From: a bacterium UBP14_UBA6098
GTDB lineage: Bacteria; UBP14; UBA6098
Direction: 5' to 3'
DNA length: 64,000 nucleotides
NCBI GenBank assembly: GCA_002428525.1
Contig: DIWU01000026.1
Coordinates: 56,837-120,836, forward strand
Part shown: positions 54,855 to 63,544 of the stretch, piece after piece
Position numbering within the stretch: position 1 is the first letter of the stretch
Layout of the letters: every line of letters begins with the position of its first letter
Notes under the pieces: model-generated
Told to the model about the DNA's origin: nothing
Seen by the model: only the letters and a program-made list of their open reading frames with translations
Database searches by the model: none
Translations under genes and position numbers: made by a program

Positions 54855-55406
54855 TTATTCTCTCCGAAGGCGGCGGGTGACAGCCCAAGCGAGTGTCGCC
54901 TTCACCAAGTCCGGAATGATGAATGGAATTATGCCGATAGCGGCTAATTCCTTGAGATTAATAGCCTTGCCTAAAACAAACGGTGCGGCGAAAAAGATGA
55001 ACAGCAATCCGAAGATATATATCGGCAACAAAGCTACAATGAAAAGCGCGGGTGAACGGCGAAAAAATCCGCCGTTGTTTGAATAGAGCCCGCAGATCGC
55101 GGCTGAGACGGGAAAACCTAAGAGGTATCCGAAGGTCGGGGACAAGATAACCTGAAAACCGCCGGTGAATCCCGAGAAAACCGGAAGCCCGATTATCCCG
55201 ATCAGGATATAGACCAGCTGGCTGATCGCGCCAAGACCGCTTCCGCCGAGACCTCCGCAGAGCAAAACCGCGAAAACTTGCAGTGTCCACGGTATCGGAG
55301 GAATAGGTATCGCGATCTGCGCCGAAACCATAGTCAATGCGACAAACACTGCGGAGTATGCGATTCTCTCGGCTGATTTACCCTTTTGGAGCGTATTCGC
55401 GAGCAT
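54855..55406 (-). CDS. bioY: Biotin transporter BioY (ECF S-component)
   Basis: Membrane protein of 183 aa with six helices. BioY features: IAIPIPPIPWTLQVFAVLL (the substrate-site helix), GLGAISQLVYILIGIIGLPVF, GGFQVILSPTFGYLLGFPVSA. It binds and imports biotin, alone or with an ECF module. Its start overlaps the ptb-buk stop by 29 bases, so it is translated from the same mRNA. Biotin is needed for the carboxyl carrier subunit of the decarboxylase at 62 kb, and the biotin ligase lies at the window end; the three together make a biotin supply line. Confidence 0.93.
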   Translation of the reverse strand: MLANTLQKGKSAERIAYSAVFVALTMVSAQIAIPIPPIPWTLQVFAVLLCGGLGGSGLGAISQLVYILIGIIGLPVFSGFTGGFQVILSPTFGYLLGFPVSAAICGLYSNNGGFFRRSPALFIVALLPIYIFGLLFIFFAAPFVLGKAINLKELAAIGIIPFIIPDLVKATLAWAVTRRLRRE

Positions 55407-57543
55407 TTTCTTTGCCCCTCAGGACCCTCAAGACTCCGCTCGACAAAGCGACCATCTCGTTCTCCCCCGGATAAACCGATACACCGCACCCGAGCGCGGA
55501 AACCGCCTTGGCTATTCCATCGCATAGAATCTGGGAACGAGCCATCCCGCCGGTGAGCAAAACCTGATCCACCCTCTCGCCATCGAATGCTGGAAGAAGC
55601 GCCGTGATATTCTTCGAGATTTGGTAGGTCAGCGCTTCGAAAACCTCCGTGGCCTCGCGGTCGCCGTCGATCACTCGGTTCTCCACCTCGAGGAAACTCG
55701 ATGTGCCCAGAAGATCCATAAGGCCGCCCTTGCCCTTGTTTAAAAGCTTAAGCTCCTCCTTTGTGTATTTTCCCGAAAAGCAAAGATCAATGAGCTGGCC
55801 GACCGGCAATGAGCCGCTACGTTCCGGCGTGAACGGCCCCTCGCCGTTAAGGCCGTTGTTGACATCGATATACCGCCCCTTCTTATGCGCGCCGATCGTG
55901 ATTCCACCACCCATATGGGCGACGATGAGGTTTAAGTATTCATAGAAAGTGCCGTTCTCTTCGGCGAATCTTTTCGCTGTGGCAATCTGATTCAGTGCGT
56001 GGCTGATGACTTTGCGCTTGATCTCCTTAAGGCCGGTGATCTTCGCGCGCATCGGCACCTCGTCCACAACAACAGGATCGATGATGAAGGCCGGTTTTCC
56101 GGTGCCTTTAAAAAGCTCGTAGGCGATGAGGCCGCCGAGATTCGAGGCGTGCTGACCATTGACACCGATCTTCAGGTCTTGATACATCTCGTCGTTGATG
56201 AAGTATGTTCCATGGGTGATCGGCTTTATAAGGCCGCCGCGCGCCGAGATCGCGTCGAAGTCCTCGATATGGAAGTTCCTTCCCGAGAGAGCCTTGAGAA
56301 CCATATCCTTGCGGAAATCGTATTGTTCTGTGATATTGAGGGCCTTGAACGGCTCGAGTTCTTCCGGCGAATGCTTGATCTCCTCGGTGAAGATCTCTCT
56401 ATCGCCCTCGAAAACTGCAATCTTCGTCGAGGTAGAGCCGGGGTTTATCACGAGAATTCGGAAATCCTTGAAGAATGTGTCCTTTGGGGTCCTTTGCCAT
56501 TCCCTCGGAAACCTCGACAAGGCGGCCTTTATCGAGAGGACGACATCGCCGGTGCTACATTCGCGCGCCAGATCGACACAACTCGATTTTACGCCGGAGA
56601 GTATCTCGATCTTTTCGGCCTCGCAGAAAACGCCCGAGAAGAAGTTGACCATCAAATCGCCCATCTCGGCGTTAGGACAGATCAGCGCGTTTATCTCGCA
56701 CTGCGGGCATGATTCCACTTCACAGAGGCCGATGATCTCGTTGGAACGGATCTCGCCCTCGAAGCTGATCGTTTTATAGATCGGGTCTTCGTCGGAAAGC
56801 CTTTCGAGCAGATCCTCGGCTAAATTTGAGGCTTGGATCGCGATTGCGTCGAGCGGCGAGTTGTATGACGGCAGGACGATCCCCGCACGAATCTTGGGCA
56901 GTATATTTGTGGGGATCATCTCGCGAAGCGCGGAGCAGGTGTGAACCGCGATTCGGCCGAGGATCTCGGCGTTTGTGAAGGTGTTGAGCGCGATATCCCC
57001 GAAAATCACGAGACCCATAGGGAAAAGGCGCTTCGAGGCATGATCCGGAATATGGAAAAGCACCGATTTTGAAACCGTCGAGTCGCCGAGAATCGCGGCG
57101 GCAGGCTCTAAAAAGCCCTTGGAGTGAGATTTGAGACCGCCGATTACCATATCGGCGTGCCCCTCGCGAACCGCCATGATCCCAAAAATCGCCGGTTCGA
57201 CGATAAGCTGGCGTGCTGTTTCGAAGTAGTCGGCTCTGCGGACACCTTCGGGCAGGTCGGTGTAGGCACGGGCAAGCTCGTCTAAAAGCTCGGGGCTATT
57301 GCCGAGCTCCCAAAAACAGCTCTCTTGAATCATGAATTCCAAGCGCGTTTGGTCGCAATCCTGCAGTTCGTTCGAGATAATCTCGCGGATTCTCTCCTCG
57401 GTGGCCAAAAACACCGGCCGCAAATAGCGAACAAGATAGCTCGCGGCCTCGATTGTCCGTTTATCTGTGGATTCGACAAAGATCGCCGTCGGACGACCGT
57501 TTCTGCTGTTAATATGTTCGTCGAGAATGCTCGAAAGCTCCAT
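55378..57543 (-). CDS. Fused phosphate acyltransferase-butyrate/acyl kinase (Ptb-Buk)
   Basis: Single protein of 721 aa. Residues ~1-340 are a phosphate acetyl/butyryltransferase domain (REGHADMVIGGLKSHSKGFL, FPMGLVIFGDIALNTFTNAE, IVLPSYNSPLDAIAIQASNLAEDLL). Residues ~350-721 are a butyrate-kinase-type ASKHA domain: VINPGSTSTKIAVFE, SARGGLIKPI, NGQHASNLGGLIAYEL, IIDPVVVDE, VAHMGGGITIGAHKKG, and VLLTGGMARS. It would convert acyl-CoA plus phosphate to acyl phosphate and then to acid plus ATP. The propionyl-CoA genes nearby suggest propionyl-CoA as substrate; butyryl- or acetyl-CoA are alternatives. Start ATG 57543 or 57546 follows GGAGG. Confidence 0.88.
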   Translation of the reverse strand: MELSSILDEHINSRNGRPTAIFVESTDKRTIEAASYLVRYLRPVFLATEERIREIISNELQDCDQTRLEFMIQESCFWELGNSPELLDELARAYTDLPEGVRRADYFETARQLIVEPAIFGIMAVREGHADMVIGGLKSHSKGFLEPAAAILGDSTVSKSVLFHIPDHASKRLFPMGLVIFGDIALNTFTNAEILGRIAVHTCSALREMIPTNILPKIRAGIVLPSYNSPLDAIAIQASNLAEDLLERLSDEDPIYKTISFEGEIRSNEIIGLCEVESCPQCEINALICPNAEMGDLMVNFFSGVFCEAEKIEILSGVKSSCVDLARECSTGDVVLSIKAALSRFPREWQRTPKDTFFKDFRILVINPGSTSTKIAVFEGDREIFTEEIKHSPEELEPFKALNITEQYDFRKDMVLKALSGRNFHIEDFDAISARGGLIKPITHGTYFINDEMYQDLKIGVNGQHASNLGGLIAYELFKGTGKPAFIIDPVVVDEVPMRAKITGLKEIKRKVISHALNQIATAKRFAEENGTFYEYLNLIVAHMGGGITIGAHKKGRYIDVNNGLNGEGPFTPERSGSLPVGQLIDLCFSGKYTKEELKLLNKGKGGLMDLLGTSSFLEVENRVIDGDREATEVFEALTYQISKNITALLPAFDGERVDQVLLTGGMARSQILCDGIAKAVSALGCGVSVYPGENEMVALSSGVLRVLRGKENAREYAPKG

Positions 57544-57910
57544 CATCGCAACCTCCAAATATGATTGATGAGAAATATTTAATAATTTAAGATATGAATC
57601 TCCCGTCGTCAATAAAATTCGACTCGAAGGCGTAAATAATTGCCCCTATTCGAGACAATCGAAGTCCGAAAGGGTGTATGCCGAGGGCTGTGAAGTCCCA
57701 GCTTCGCTCGGAAGTTCCGAAAACCGCCGAAAAGTCTTGAACCCTCGCCGATTCAAGCGCGAACATAGTTTTTTATTTTAACAAAAAGACTTTGATTTTA
57801 ACGACTATATACATATGTTTAATAACTTTAATTTTTAAGTTTTTGACTTCAATTCATAGTTAATGTAATGTATTATTGTCAATAAAAATAAGAATTAATC
57901 GAGGTAAAAA
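57544..57910. other. Divergent intergenic region with a structured GC-rich island
   Basis: About 370 bases without a gene between ptb-buk (minus) and methylmalonyl-CoA mutase (plus). The mutase side (57780-57910) is AT-rich and promoter-like. The ptb-buk side holds a GC-rich island (57650-57755) with nested inverted repeats: CGAGGG/CCCTCG at 57682-57687 and 57742-57747, enclosing CGGAAGTTCCG at 57709-57719 and GCTG/CAGC at 57687-57702. It could be a structured mRNA leader of ptb-buk or a small RNA. I find no B12-box, so no support for a cobalamin riboswitch. Confidence 0.55.
57843..57871 (+). promoter_or_regulatory. Candidate promoter of the methylmalonyl-CoA operon
   Basis: TTGACT at 57843-57848, 17-base spacer, TAATGT at 57866-57871. 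The -10 match is modest; TATTAT at 57871-57876 is a possible overlap. Confidence 0.4.
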
Positions 57911-59560
57911 ATGTCCAACGAAGAATATCAAGCATGGCAAAAGAATGTTCTCGAGCCGTTTCTTGCAAACACGCCCGAGAGAGCGAATTTAATCGATTCC
58001 GCGGGCGAGCCTGTCGATAGGCTGTTCTTGCCGAAGGATATCGACGAGGATTATCTCGAAAAATTGGGCTTCCCCGGTGAATTCCCCTTCACGCGAGGGG
58101 TCTATCCTACGATGTTTCGCGGGCGCCATTGGACGATGAGGCAATATGCCGGATTCGGCACGGCTGAAGAATCCAACGAACGTTACAAGTATCTGCTTTC
58201 GCAGGGCCAAACAGGGCTCTCCATCGCCTTCGACCTGCCCACCCAGATCGGTTATGACTCCGATCATGCGATGAGCGCGGGTGAGGTCGGGAAGGTCGGT
58301 GTCGCGGTGGATACACTCGCGGATCTCGAGACGCTCTTCGACGGAATCCCTTTGGACAAAGTCTCGACCTCGATGACTATCAACTCCACCGCATCGATTC
58401 TTCTCGCGATGTATATCGCTGTGGCCCGCAAACAGGGAGTCGGCAAGGAGAAGCTCCGCGGGACGATCCAAAACGACATCTTGAAGGAGTATATCGCGCG
58501 CGGGACATATATCTTCCCCCCCGAGCCCTCGATGCGAGTGATCACGAATATCTTCGAGTATTGCACAAAATTCGTTCCTAAATGGAACTCTATCTCGATC
58601 TCCGGTTATCATATCCGCGAGGCCGGAGCGACCGCGGTGCAAGAGGTCGCCTTCACGCTCGCGGACGGTATCGCCTACTGCGAAGCGGCCCTCAAGGCCG
58701 GCATGGATATCGACAGCTTCGCCGGAAGGCTGTCTTTCTTCTTCAACTCGCACAACAACCTGCTCGAAGAGGTGGCGAAATTCCGCGCGGCGAGGCGTAT
58801 GTGGGCGAAGATCATGCGCGAACGCTTCTCCGCCAAAGACGAGAAGTCGATGATGCTGAGGTTCCATACACAAACCGCCGGCTCGACGCTCACCGCACAG
58901 CAACCGAACAACAATATCGTTCGAGTCGCTATCCAGACGCTCGCGGCGGTTTTGGGCGGAACACAGAGCCTGCACACCAACTCGCGCGACGAGGCATTAT
59001 CTCTGCCGACTGAGGAATCGGTTCGTATCGCGCTTAGGACACAGCAGATCGTCGCCAATGAATCCGGTGTCGCCGACAGTATCGACCCCTTGGGCGGTTC
59101 ATACTATATTGAAACCATGACGGACCGCATCGAGGAAAAGGCCTTCGCCTATATCGAGAAGATCGACGCGATGGGCGGAATGACCAAAGCTATCGAGAAG
59201 GGCTTCGTCCAGAAGGAGATACAGAAGAGCGCTTACGACTATCAAAAGGCCATCGAGGCCGGAGCGAGGGTCATTGTCGGAGTCAATAAATTCACGGTCA
59301 AAGAGCCGCCCTTGGCCGATTTGCTTCGCGTGGACGAGAGCATCGGCGTCAAACAAAGAGAGAAGCTTGCGGCGGTCAAGGCAGGCAGGGACAACGCCGA
59401 GGTTAAAAAACTGCTCGCCTCGCTCGAAACAGCCGCGCGCGGAGATGAAAACCTCATGCCTTTCATCATCGAGGCGGTCGATGCCTATGCCACCATCGGC
59501 GAGATCAGCGATATTTTGCGCGGGGTTTTCGGTGAATACAGAGAACAGATAATTCTTTAA
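57911..59560 (+). CDS. Methylmalonyl-CoA mutase, catalytic (large) subunit
   Basis: Catalytic TIM-barrel subunit (549 aa) interconverting succinyl-CoA and (R)-methylmalonyl-CoA. Motifs: PFTRGVYPTMFRGRHWTMRQYAGF, SIAFDLPTQIGYDSDH, MTINSTASILLAMY, RGTIQNDILKEYIARGTYIFPP and the substrate-site SGYHIREAGATAVQEVAF. The polypeptide ends after the barrel, without the ~135-residue B12-binding domain (DxHxxG), so the enzyme must be of the split type. The small B12 subunit is not in the window, nor is the MeaB/ArgK chaperone. First gene of the decarboxylase operon; mce follows after 15 bases. Confidence 0.95.
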   Translation: MSNEEYQAWQKNVLEPFLANTPERANLIDSAGEPVDRLFLPKDIDEDYLEKLGFPGEFPFTRGVYPTMFRGRHWTMRQYAGFGTAEESNERYKYLLSQGQTGLSIAFDLPTQIGYDSDHAMSAGEVGKVGVAVDTLADLETLFDGIPLDKVSTSMTINSTASILLAMYIAVARKQGVGKEKLRGTIQNDILKEYIARGTYIFPPEPSMRVITNIFEYCTKFVPKWNSISISGYHIREAGATAVQEVAFTLADGIAYCEAALKAGMDIDSFAGRLSFFFNSHNNLLEEVAKFRAARRMWAKIMRERFSAKDEKSMMLRFHTQTAGSTLTAQQPNNNIVRVAIQTLAAVLGGTQSLHTNSRDEALSLPTEESVRIALRTQQIVANESGVADSIDPLGGSYYIETMTDRIEEKAFAYIEKIDAMGGMTKAIEKGFVQKEIQKSAYDYQKAIEAGARVIVGVNKFTVKEPPLADLLRVDESIGVKQREKLAAVKAGRDNAEVKKLLASLETAARGDENLMPFIIEAVDAYATIGEISDILRGVFGEYREQIIL

Positions 59561-59575
59561 AATAGGAGAGGACAA

Positions 59576-59974
59576 ATGCTCGAAAGAATCGACCACATAG
59601 GAATAGCCGTGGATAGCCTTGCCGAGTCTATCCCGGTTTTTAGGGATATACTCGGATTGAAGTTTCTCGGCGAAGAGGAGGTTCCGGACCAAAAGGTTCG
59701 AGTAGCGAAATTCGATGTCGGAGGTGTCCATATCGAGCTACTGGAGCCAACCTGCGCGGACAGCCCTATCTCCCAGTTCCTTGAAAAAAAGGGACAGGGA
59801 ATACACCATGTCTCCTATCATTCGAGCGATATTGAAGCCGACATTGCAGGATTAATAGCCAAAGGGGCAAAGATGATCGACGAGAAACCCCGCCCGGGCT
59901 CCGGAGGCCTCAGTATAGCCTTTATTCATCCAAAATCGACCGCAAAGGTCCTCACAGAGATTTGCGAGGGGTAA
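59576..59974 (+). CDS. mce: Methylmalonyl-CoA epimerase
   Basis: Vicinal-oxygen-chelate fold epimerase (132 aa) that interconverts (R)- and (S)-methylmalonyl-CoA, needed because the mutase and decarboxylase use opposite isomers. Metal ligands and fold motifs: IDHIGIAV (His), DILGLKFLGEEEV, VHIELLEP (Glu), GIHHVSYH (His), AFIHPKSTAKVLTEICE (the last Glu). RBS AGGAGAGG precedes ATG 59576. Two bases separate it from the decarboxylase alpha gene. Confidence 0.95.
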   Translation: MLERIDHIGIAVDSLAESIPVFRDILGLKFLGEEEVPDQKVRVAKFDVGGVHIELLEPTCADSPISQFLEKKGQGIHHVSYHSSDIEADIAGLIAKGAKMIDEKPRPGSGGLSIAFIHPKSTAKVLTEICEG

Positions 59975-59976
59975 AA

Positions 59977-61527
59977 ATGAGCATCGAAGAAAAGATATTA
60001 AATTTAAAGAACCGTCGTGAAGAGGCCCGTTTGGGCGGCGGTGAGAAGAAGATCCAAAGTCAGCATGCAAAGGGCAAACAAACCGCTCGCGAGAGGCTCG
60101 AAAAACTCCTCGACCCGGGGAGCTTCGAGGAATTCGATATGTTCGTCGAACATCGGTGCACCAACTTCGGCATCGACGAAACCCATATCCCCGGTGACGG
60201 CGTCGTCACCGGTTATGGCACAATCGACGGCAGAAAGGTCTTCGTTTTCTCGCACGATTTCACTGTCTTCGGCGGTTCGCTCTCAAAGACCTTCGCAGAT
60301 AAAGTCCTCAAGGTCATGGACATGGCGGCTAAGGTCGGCGCGCCGGTCATCGGGATTAACGACTCCGGCGGCGCGCGAATTCAGGAGGGCGTCGATTCGC
60401 TCGCCGGTTATGGCGACATCTTCCTTCGTAATGTCGTGTATTCGGGTGTTGTCCCGCAGATATCGGCTATTATGGGACCCTGCGCCGGCGGCGCGGTCTA
60501 TTCGCCCGCTATCACAGACTTCGTCTTTATGGTGAAAGACACGAGCTATATGTTCGTCACCGGCCCGAAGGTCGTGAAGACCGTGACTAATGAAGATGTC
60601 ACAGTCGAAGCGCTTGGCGGCTGTTTCGTGCATAACTCGAAGAGCGGTGTCTCGCATTTCGCTTGCGAAAGCGAAGACGAATTGATCGAAGGCATTCGCA
60701 AACTCATCGAGTTCATCCCTCAAAACAACAAGGAACTGCCCCCCGATATGCCTAACGACGATCCGTCCGAGCGCGAATGCGGCAGGTTATCCGAAATTAT
60801 TCCGGACAACCCGAATGTGCCCTACGATATCAAGGAGATCATCCGCGAGATAGTCGATAACGGGGAATTCCTCGAAGTCCAAGCGTTATATGCCTCGAAC
60901 ATCGTGGTCGGCTTCGCGCATATGGGCGGCAAATCGGTTGGTGTGGTTGCCAATCAACCAAAGCACCTCGCAGGTGTTCTCGATATCAACGCCTCGATCA
61001 AGGGCGCGCGCTTCGTCCGCTTCTGTGATTGCTTCAACATTCCGATTGTCACTCTCGAGGATGTTCCGGGCTTCTTGCCGGGAACAATTCAAGAACACGG
61101 CGGAATTATCAAGCATGGCGCTAAACTCCTTTATGCCTATGCCGAGGCCACTGTTCCGAAGATAACTGTTATTCTTCGTAAGGCCTATGGCGGAGCATAC
61201 GATGTTATGGGCTCGAAGCACCTCGCGGCGGATATTAACTACGCGCTCCCCTCTGCGGAAATCGCCGTCATGGGACCTAAGGGTGCGGTGGAAATCATCT
61301 TCAATAAGGAGATTTCCGAGGCCGCCGATCCGGCCGCAAAGGCTATCGAGCTCGAGGAGGAATATCGCCGCAAATTCGCGAATCCCTTCGTGGCCGCCCA
61401 GAAGGGCTATATCGACGATATTATCGAGCCGAAGAATACTCGCTATCGTGTGATCCGAGCGCTCGAGCTTCTCCAAGATAAAAAAGATATTCGTCCGAGT
61501 AAAAAACACGGAAACATCCCACTATAA
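59977..61527 (+). CDS. mmdA: Methylmalonyl-CoA decarboxylase / acyl-CoA carboxylase carboxyltransferase alpha subunit
   Basis: Carboxyltransferase subunit (516 aa) that moves CO2 from (S)-methylmalonyl-CoA to biotin. Crotonase-fold motifs: FSHDFTVFGGSLSKTFADKV, GINDSGGARIQEGVDSLAGY, PQISAIMGPCAGGAVYSPA, FVTGPKVVKTVTNEDV in the N-half; VPGFLPGTIQEHGGIIKHGA and LRKAYGGAYDVMGSKHL in the C-half. ATG 59977 is chosen over a frame opening at 59962. The D, C and B subunits directly downstream mark it as the sodium-pump complex rather than a plain propionyl-CoA carboxylase. Confidence 0.93.
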   Translation: MSIEEKILNLKNRREEARLGGGEKKIQSQHAKGKQTARERLEKLLDPGSFEEFDMFVEHRCTNFGIDETHIPGDGVVTGYGTIDGRKVFVFSHDFTVFGGSLSKTFADKVLKVMDMAAKVGAPVIGINDSGGARIQEGVDSLAGYGDIFLRNVVYSGVVPQISAIMGPCAGGAVYSPAITDFVFMVKDTSYMFVTGPKVVKTVTNEDVTVEALGGCFVHNSKSGVSHFACESEDELIEGIRKLIEFIPQNNKELPPDMPNDDPSERECGRLSEIIPDNPNVPYDIKEIIREIVDNGEFLEVQALYASNIVVGFAHMGGKSVGVVANQPKHLAGVLDINASIKGARFVRFCDCFNIPIVTLEDVPGFLPGTIQEHGGIIKHGAKLLYAYAEATVPKITVILRKAYGGAYDVMGSKHLAADINYALPSAEIAVMGPKGAVEIIFNKEISEAADPAAKAIELEEEYRRKFANPFVAAQKGYIDDIIEPKNTRYRVIRALELLQDKKDIRPSKKHGNIPL

Positions 61528-61533
61528 GGAGTT

Positions 61534-61911
61534 ATGAAAATGAATCCTTATCTTGTCGTAACAGGCGCGGGTGGGAGTTTCGAGGACATTCTCATTCTGG
61601 CAGTTGCCGGAATTGTCGTTGTTATCCTTGCTCTAACAATCCTTTCGATCGTTGTCTCGCTTTTCAGGCATTTAGAGCCTAAAGATCAGAGCGCGGTGGT
61701 TGAGGAGAAGCATAAAGCTCCATCCCAACCGGCGGTCGAAGAGATTAACAAGAGCCTTTTCTTCGATATTTCAAAACTCGACGAAAATCAAATAACAGCG
61801 ATTTTCACGGCAATTTCAATCGAACTAAAACTATACCACGAAATCGAACCGGCGGCGCTGACCTTCGACTATCGGCCGCGCTCGATAAGCCCATGGTCAA
61901 TGGCCAATTAG
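61534..61911 (+). CDS. Sodium-pump decarboxylase small membrane subunit (OadG/MmdD-like)
   Basis: Small subunit (125 aa) with one N-terminal transmembrane helix (ILILAVAGIVVVILALTILSIVVSLF) and a charged cytoplasmic part ending in AAALTFDYRPRSISPWSMAN-like sequence. The C-terminal RPRSISPWSMAN resembles that of OadG-type subunits (which end near W...GR). It holds the biotin carrier and carboxyltransferase subunits on the beta subunit. Position A-D-C-B between mmdA and the biotin carrier supports the call; the sequence family is poorly conserved. Confidence 0.82.
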   Translation: MKMNPYLVVTGAGGSFEDILILAVAGIVVVILALTILSIVVSLFRHLEPKDQSAVVEEKHKAPSQPAVEEINKSLFFDISKLDENQITAIFTAISIELKLYHEIEPAALTFDYRPRSISPWSMAN

Positions 61912-61930
61912 GCTAATAATAGGAGCGATA

Positions 61931-62392
61931 ATGGGAGAATATGTTTTCAATATCGGCGGAAAAGAATACAAAGTAGATGTGAAGGGCATCACGGGGAATC
62001 TTGCAACTGTAGTGATCGACGGCAAAGAGGTCGGTGTCACTATAAAGCAATTCGGCAAGCGCGTCGATGTTCCACCTCCGCGTGTAGCCGTTAAGCGGGC
62101 GGAACAGACAATTGCTCATACTACTACTACACCCGTGCTCGCCGCAAAGCCCCAGCAGACAGGCTCGACAAAGAGCACTCCCGTTCGAGCGCCTATCCCC
62201 GGCATTATTCTCAAGATAATGATTAAAGAGGGCGATAGCGTCAAAGCCGGACAGGATATTCTTGTAATGGAGGCCATGAAGATGGAGAACCAGATTCAGG
62301 CGACGGCCTCCGGAGTTGTGTCCAAGATAAATGTCAAGGTTGACGATGCCGTTCAGCAAGAAGATGTTTTAATTGAAATCGATCCATCTTAA
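61931..62392 (+). CDS. mmdC: Biotin carboxyl carrier subunit of methylmalonyl-CoA decarboxylase
   Basis: Biotinylated carrier (153 aa) that shuttles CO2 from the alpha to the beta subunit. The lipoyl/biotinyl domain spans about 84-153: APIPGIILKIMIKEGDSV, then EAMKMEN with the biotin Lys117, then SGVVSKINVKVDDAV. A flexible Thr/Ala/Pro-rich linker (about 60-84) links it to an N-terminal domain that anchors it in the complex. RBS AGGAG precedes ATG 61931. Confidence 0.95.
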   Translation: MGEYVFNIGGKEYKVDVKGITGNLATVVIDGKEVGVTIKQFGKRVDVPPPRVAVKRAEQTIAHTTTTPVLAAKPQQTGSTKSTPVRAPIPGIILKIMIKEGDSVKAGQDILVMEAMKMENQIQATASGVVSKINVKVDDAVQQEDVLIEIDPS

Positions 62393-62403
62393 GGAGTTTG
62401 AAG

Positions 62404-63543
62404 ATGGAAACTATTCAGCTATTCATTGAGAGCACCGGCTTTTTAAATATTAGCATGGAAAATTTGATTATGCTGGTAGTCGGTGTAATATTTATATTCT
62501 TGGCTATCAAGAAAGAATTCGAGCCTCTTCTGCTTCTGCCTATCGGGTTTGGAATCCTGATCGGAAATATTCCCTACCCTCCCGGTTCGATAATCGGTGT
62601 GTATGACGCCACCCCCGAGATGAAATCTGTCTTGAATATTCTGTATTACGGCGTCGAGACAGGTTTGTATCCTTGCCTAATATTTCTTGGAATAGGCGCA
62701 ATGACCGATTTTTCCACGCTAATCTCCAATCCAAAAACGGTCGTTCTCGGTGCCGCGGCTCAAGCAGGCGTGTTTTTCACCTTCTTCGTCGCGTCCACTC
62801 TGTTAAAATTCGATGTTGCAACCTCTGCGGCAATCGGCTTAATCGGTGGAGCTGACGGCCCGACATCGATCTATATCGCGATTATGCTTGCCCCGAAATA
62901 CCTCGCGCCGATCTCGATTGCGGCATATTCATACATGGCGCTTATCCCCTTGATTCAACCGCCTATCATGAAGCTTCTTACCACGAAAAAAGAGCGATTG
63001 ATTCGCATGCCGCCTCCGAGGCAAGTCTCCAAAACAGAGAAGATCATATTCCCGATCATTGCATTTTTAATTAGCGCGTTTATCGCCCCCGCGGCCCTGC
63101 CGCTTTTAGGCTTGCTCTTTCTCGGCAATCTGATGAAAGAGAGCGGTGTGACAACCCGATTGGCAAAAACCGCCGCTTCCGCAATTGTCGATACTTTCAC
63201 GATTTTCATCGGAGTATGCGTCGGCGCAAGCGCTCAGGGAACAACCTTCCTGACGGCGGACTCTATCAAGATTTTCGTCCTCGGGATGATCGCTTTCGGG
63301 ATTTCAACAGCGGGCGGCGTTATCTTCGCGAAAACAATGAACCTTTTCCTGAAAGAAAAGATCAATCCGCTAATTGGTGCCGCCGGTGTTTCCGCAGTTC
63401 CGGATGCCGCAAGAGTGGCTCAAATGGTTGGCAGAAAAGAGGATCCGGATAATCACCTTCTTATGCACGCCATGGGTCCTAATGTTGCAGGCGTCATCGG
63501 AACCGCCATCGCCGCGGGGATTTTCCTAAGCCTTTTCCAATAG
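62404..63543 (+). CDS. mmdB: Sodium-pumping decarboxylase beta subunit
   Basis: Integral membrane subunit (379 aa) that decarboxylates carboxybiotin and exports Na+. Family motifs are clear: FLAIKKEFEPLLLLPIGFG, GLYPCLIFLGIGAMTDFSTL, the functional GLIGGADGPTSIYIA with the Asp involved in Na+ translocation, PIMKLLTTKKER, and FGISTAGGVIFAK plus NPLIGAAGVSAVPDAARVAQ near the end, where the acidic pump residues lie. ATG 62404 is 7 bases from AAGGAG; a TTG at 62398 is too close. About ten to eleven helices are predicted by eye. Confidence 0.95.
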   Translation: METIQLFIESTGFLNISMENLIMLVVGVIFIFLAIKKEFEPLLLLPIGFGILIGNIPYPPGSIIGVYDATPEMKSVLNILYYGVETGLYPCLIFLGIGAMTDFSTLISNPKTVVLGAAAQAGVFFTFFVASTLLKFDVATSAAIGLIGGADGPTSIYIAIMLAPKYLAPISIAAYSYMALIPLIQPPIMKLLTTKKERLIRMPPPRQVSKTEKIIFPIIAFLISAFIAPAALPLLGLLFLGNLMKESGVTTRLAKTAASAIVDTFTIFIGVCVGASAQGTTFLTADSIKIFVLGMIAFGISTAGGVIFAKTMNLFLKEKINPLIGAAGVSAVPDAARVAQMVGRKEDPDNHLLMHAMGPNVAGVIGTAIAAGIFLSLFQ

Positions 63544-63544
63544 A

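Noticed and set aside
57613..57910. Cobalamin riboswitch upstream of methylmalonyl-CoA mutase
   Set aside because: No B12-box or matching core was found, and the structured block lies on the ptb-buk side.
57911..59560. Mutase as isobutyryl-CoA or other acyl-CoA mutase
   Set aside because: Epimerase and methylmalonyl-CoA decarboxylase genes follow directly, so methylmalonyl-CoA is by far the best substrate.
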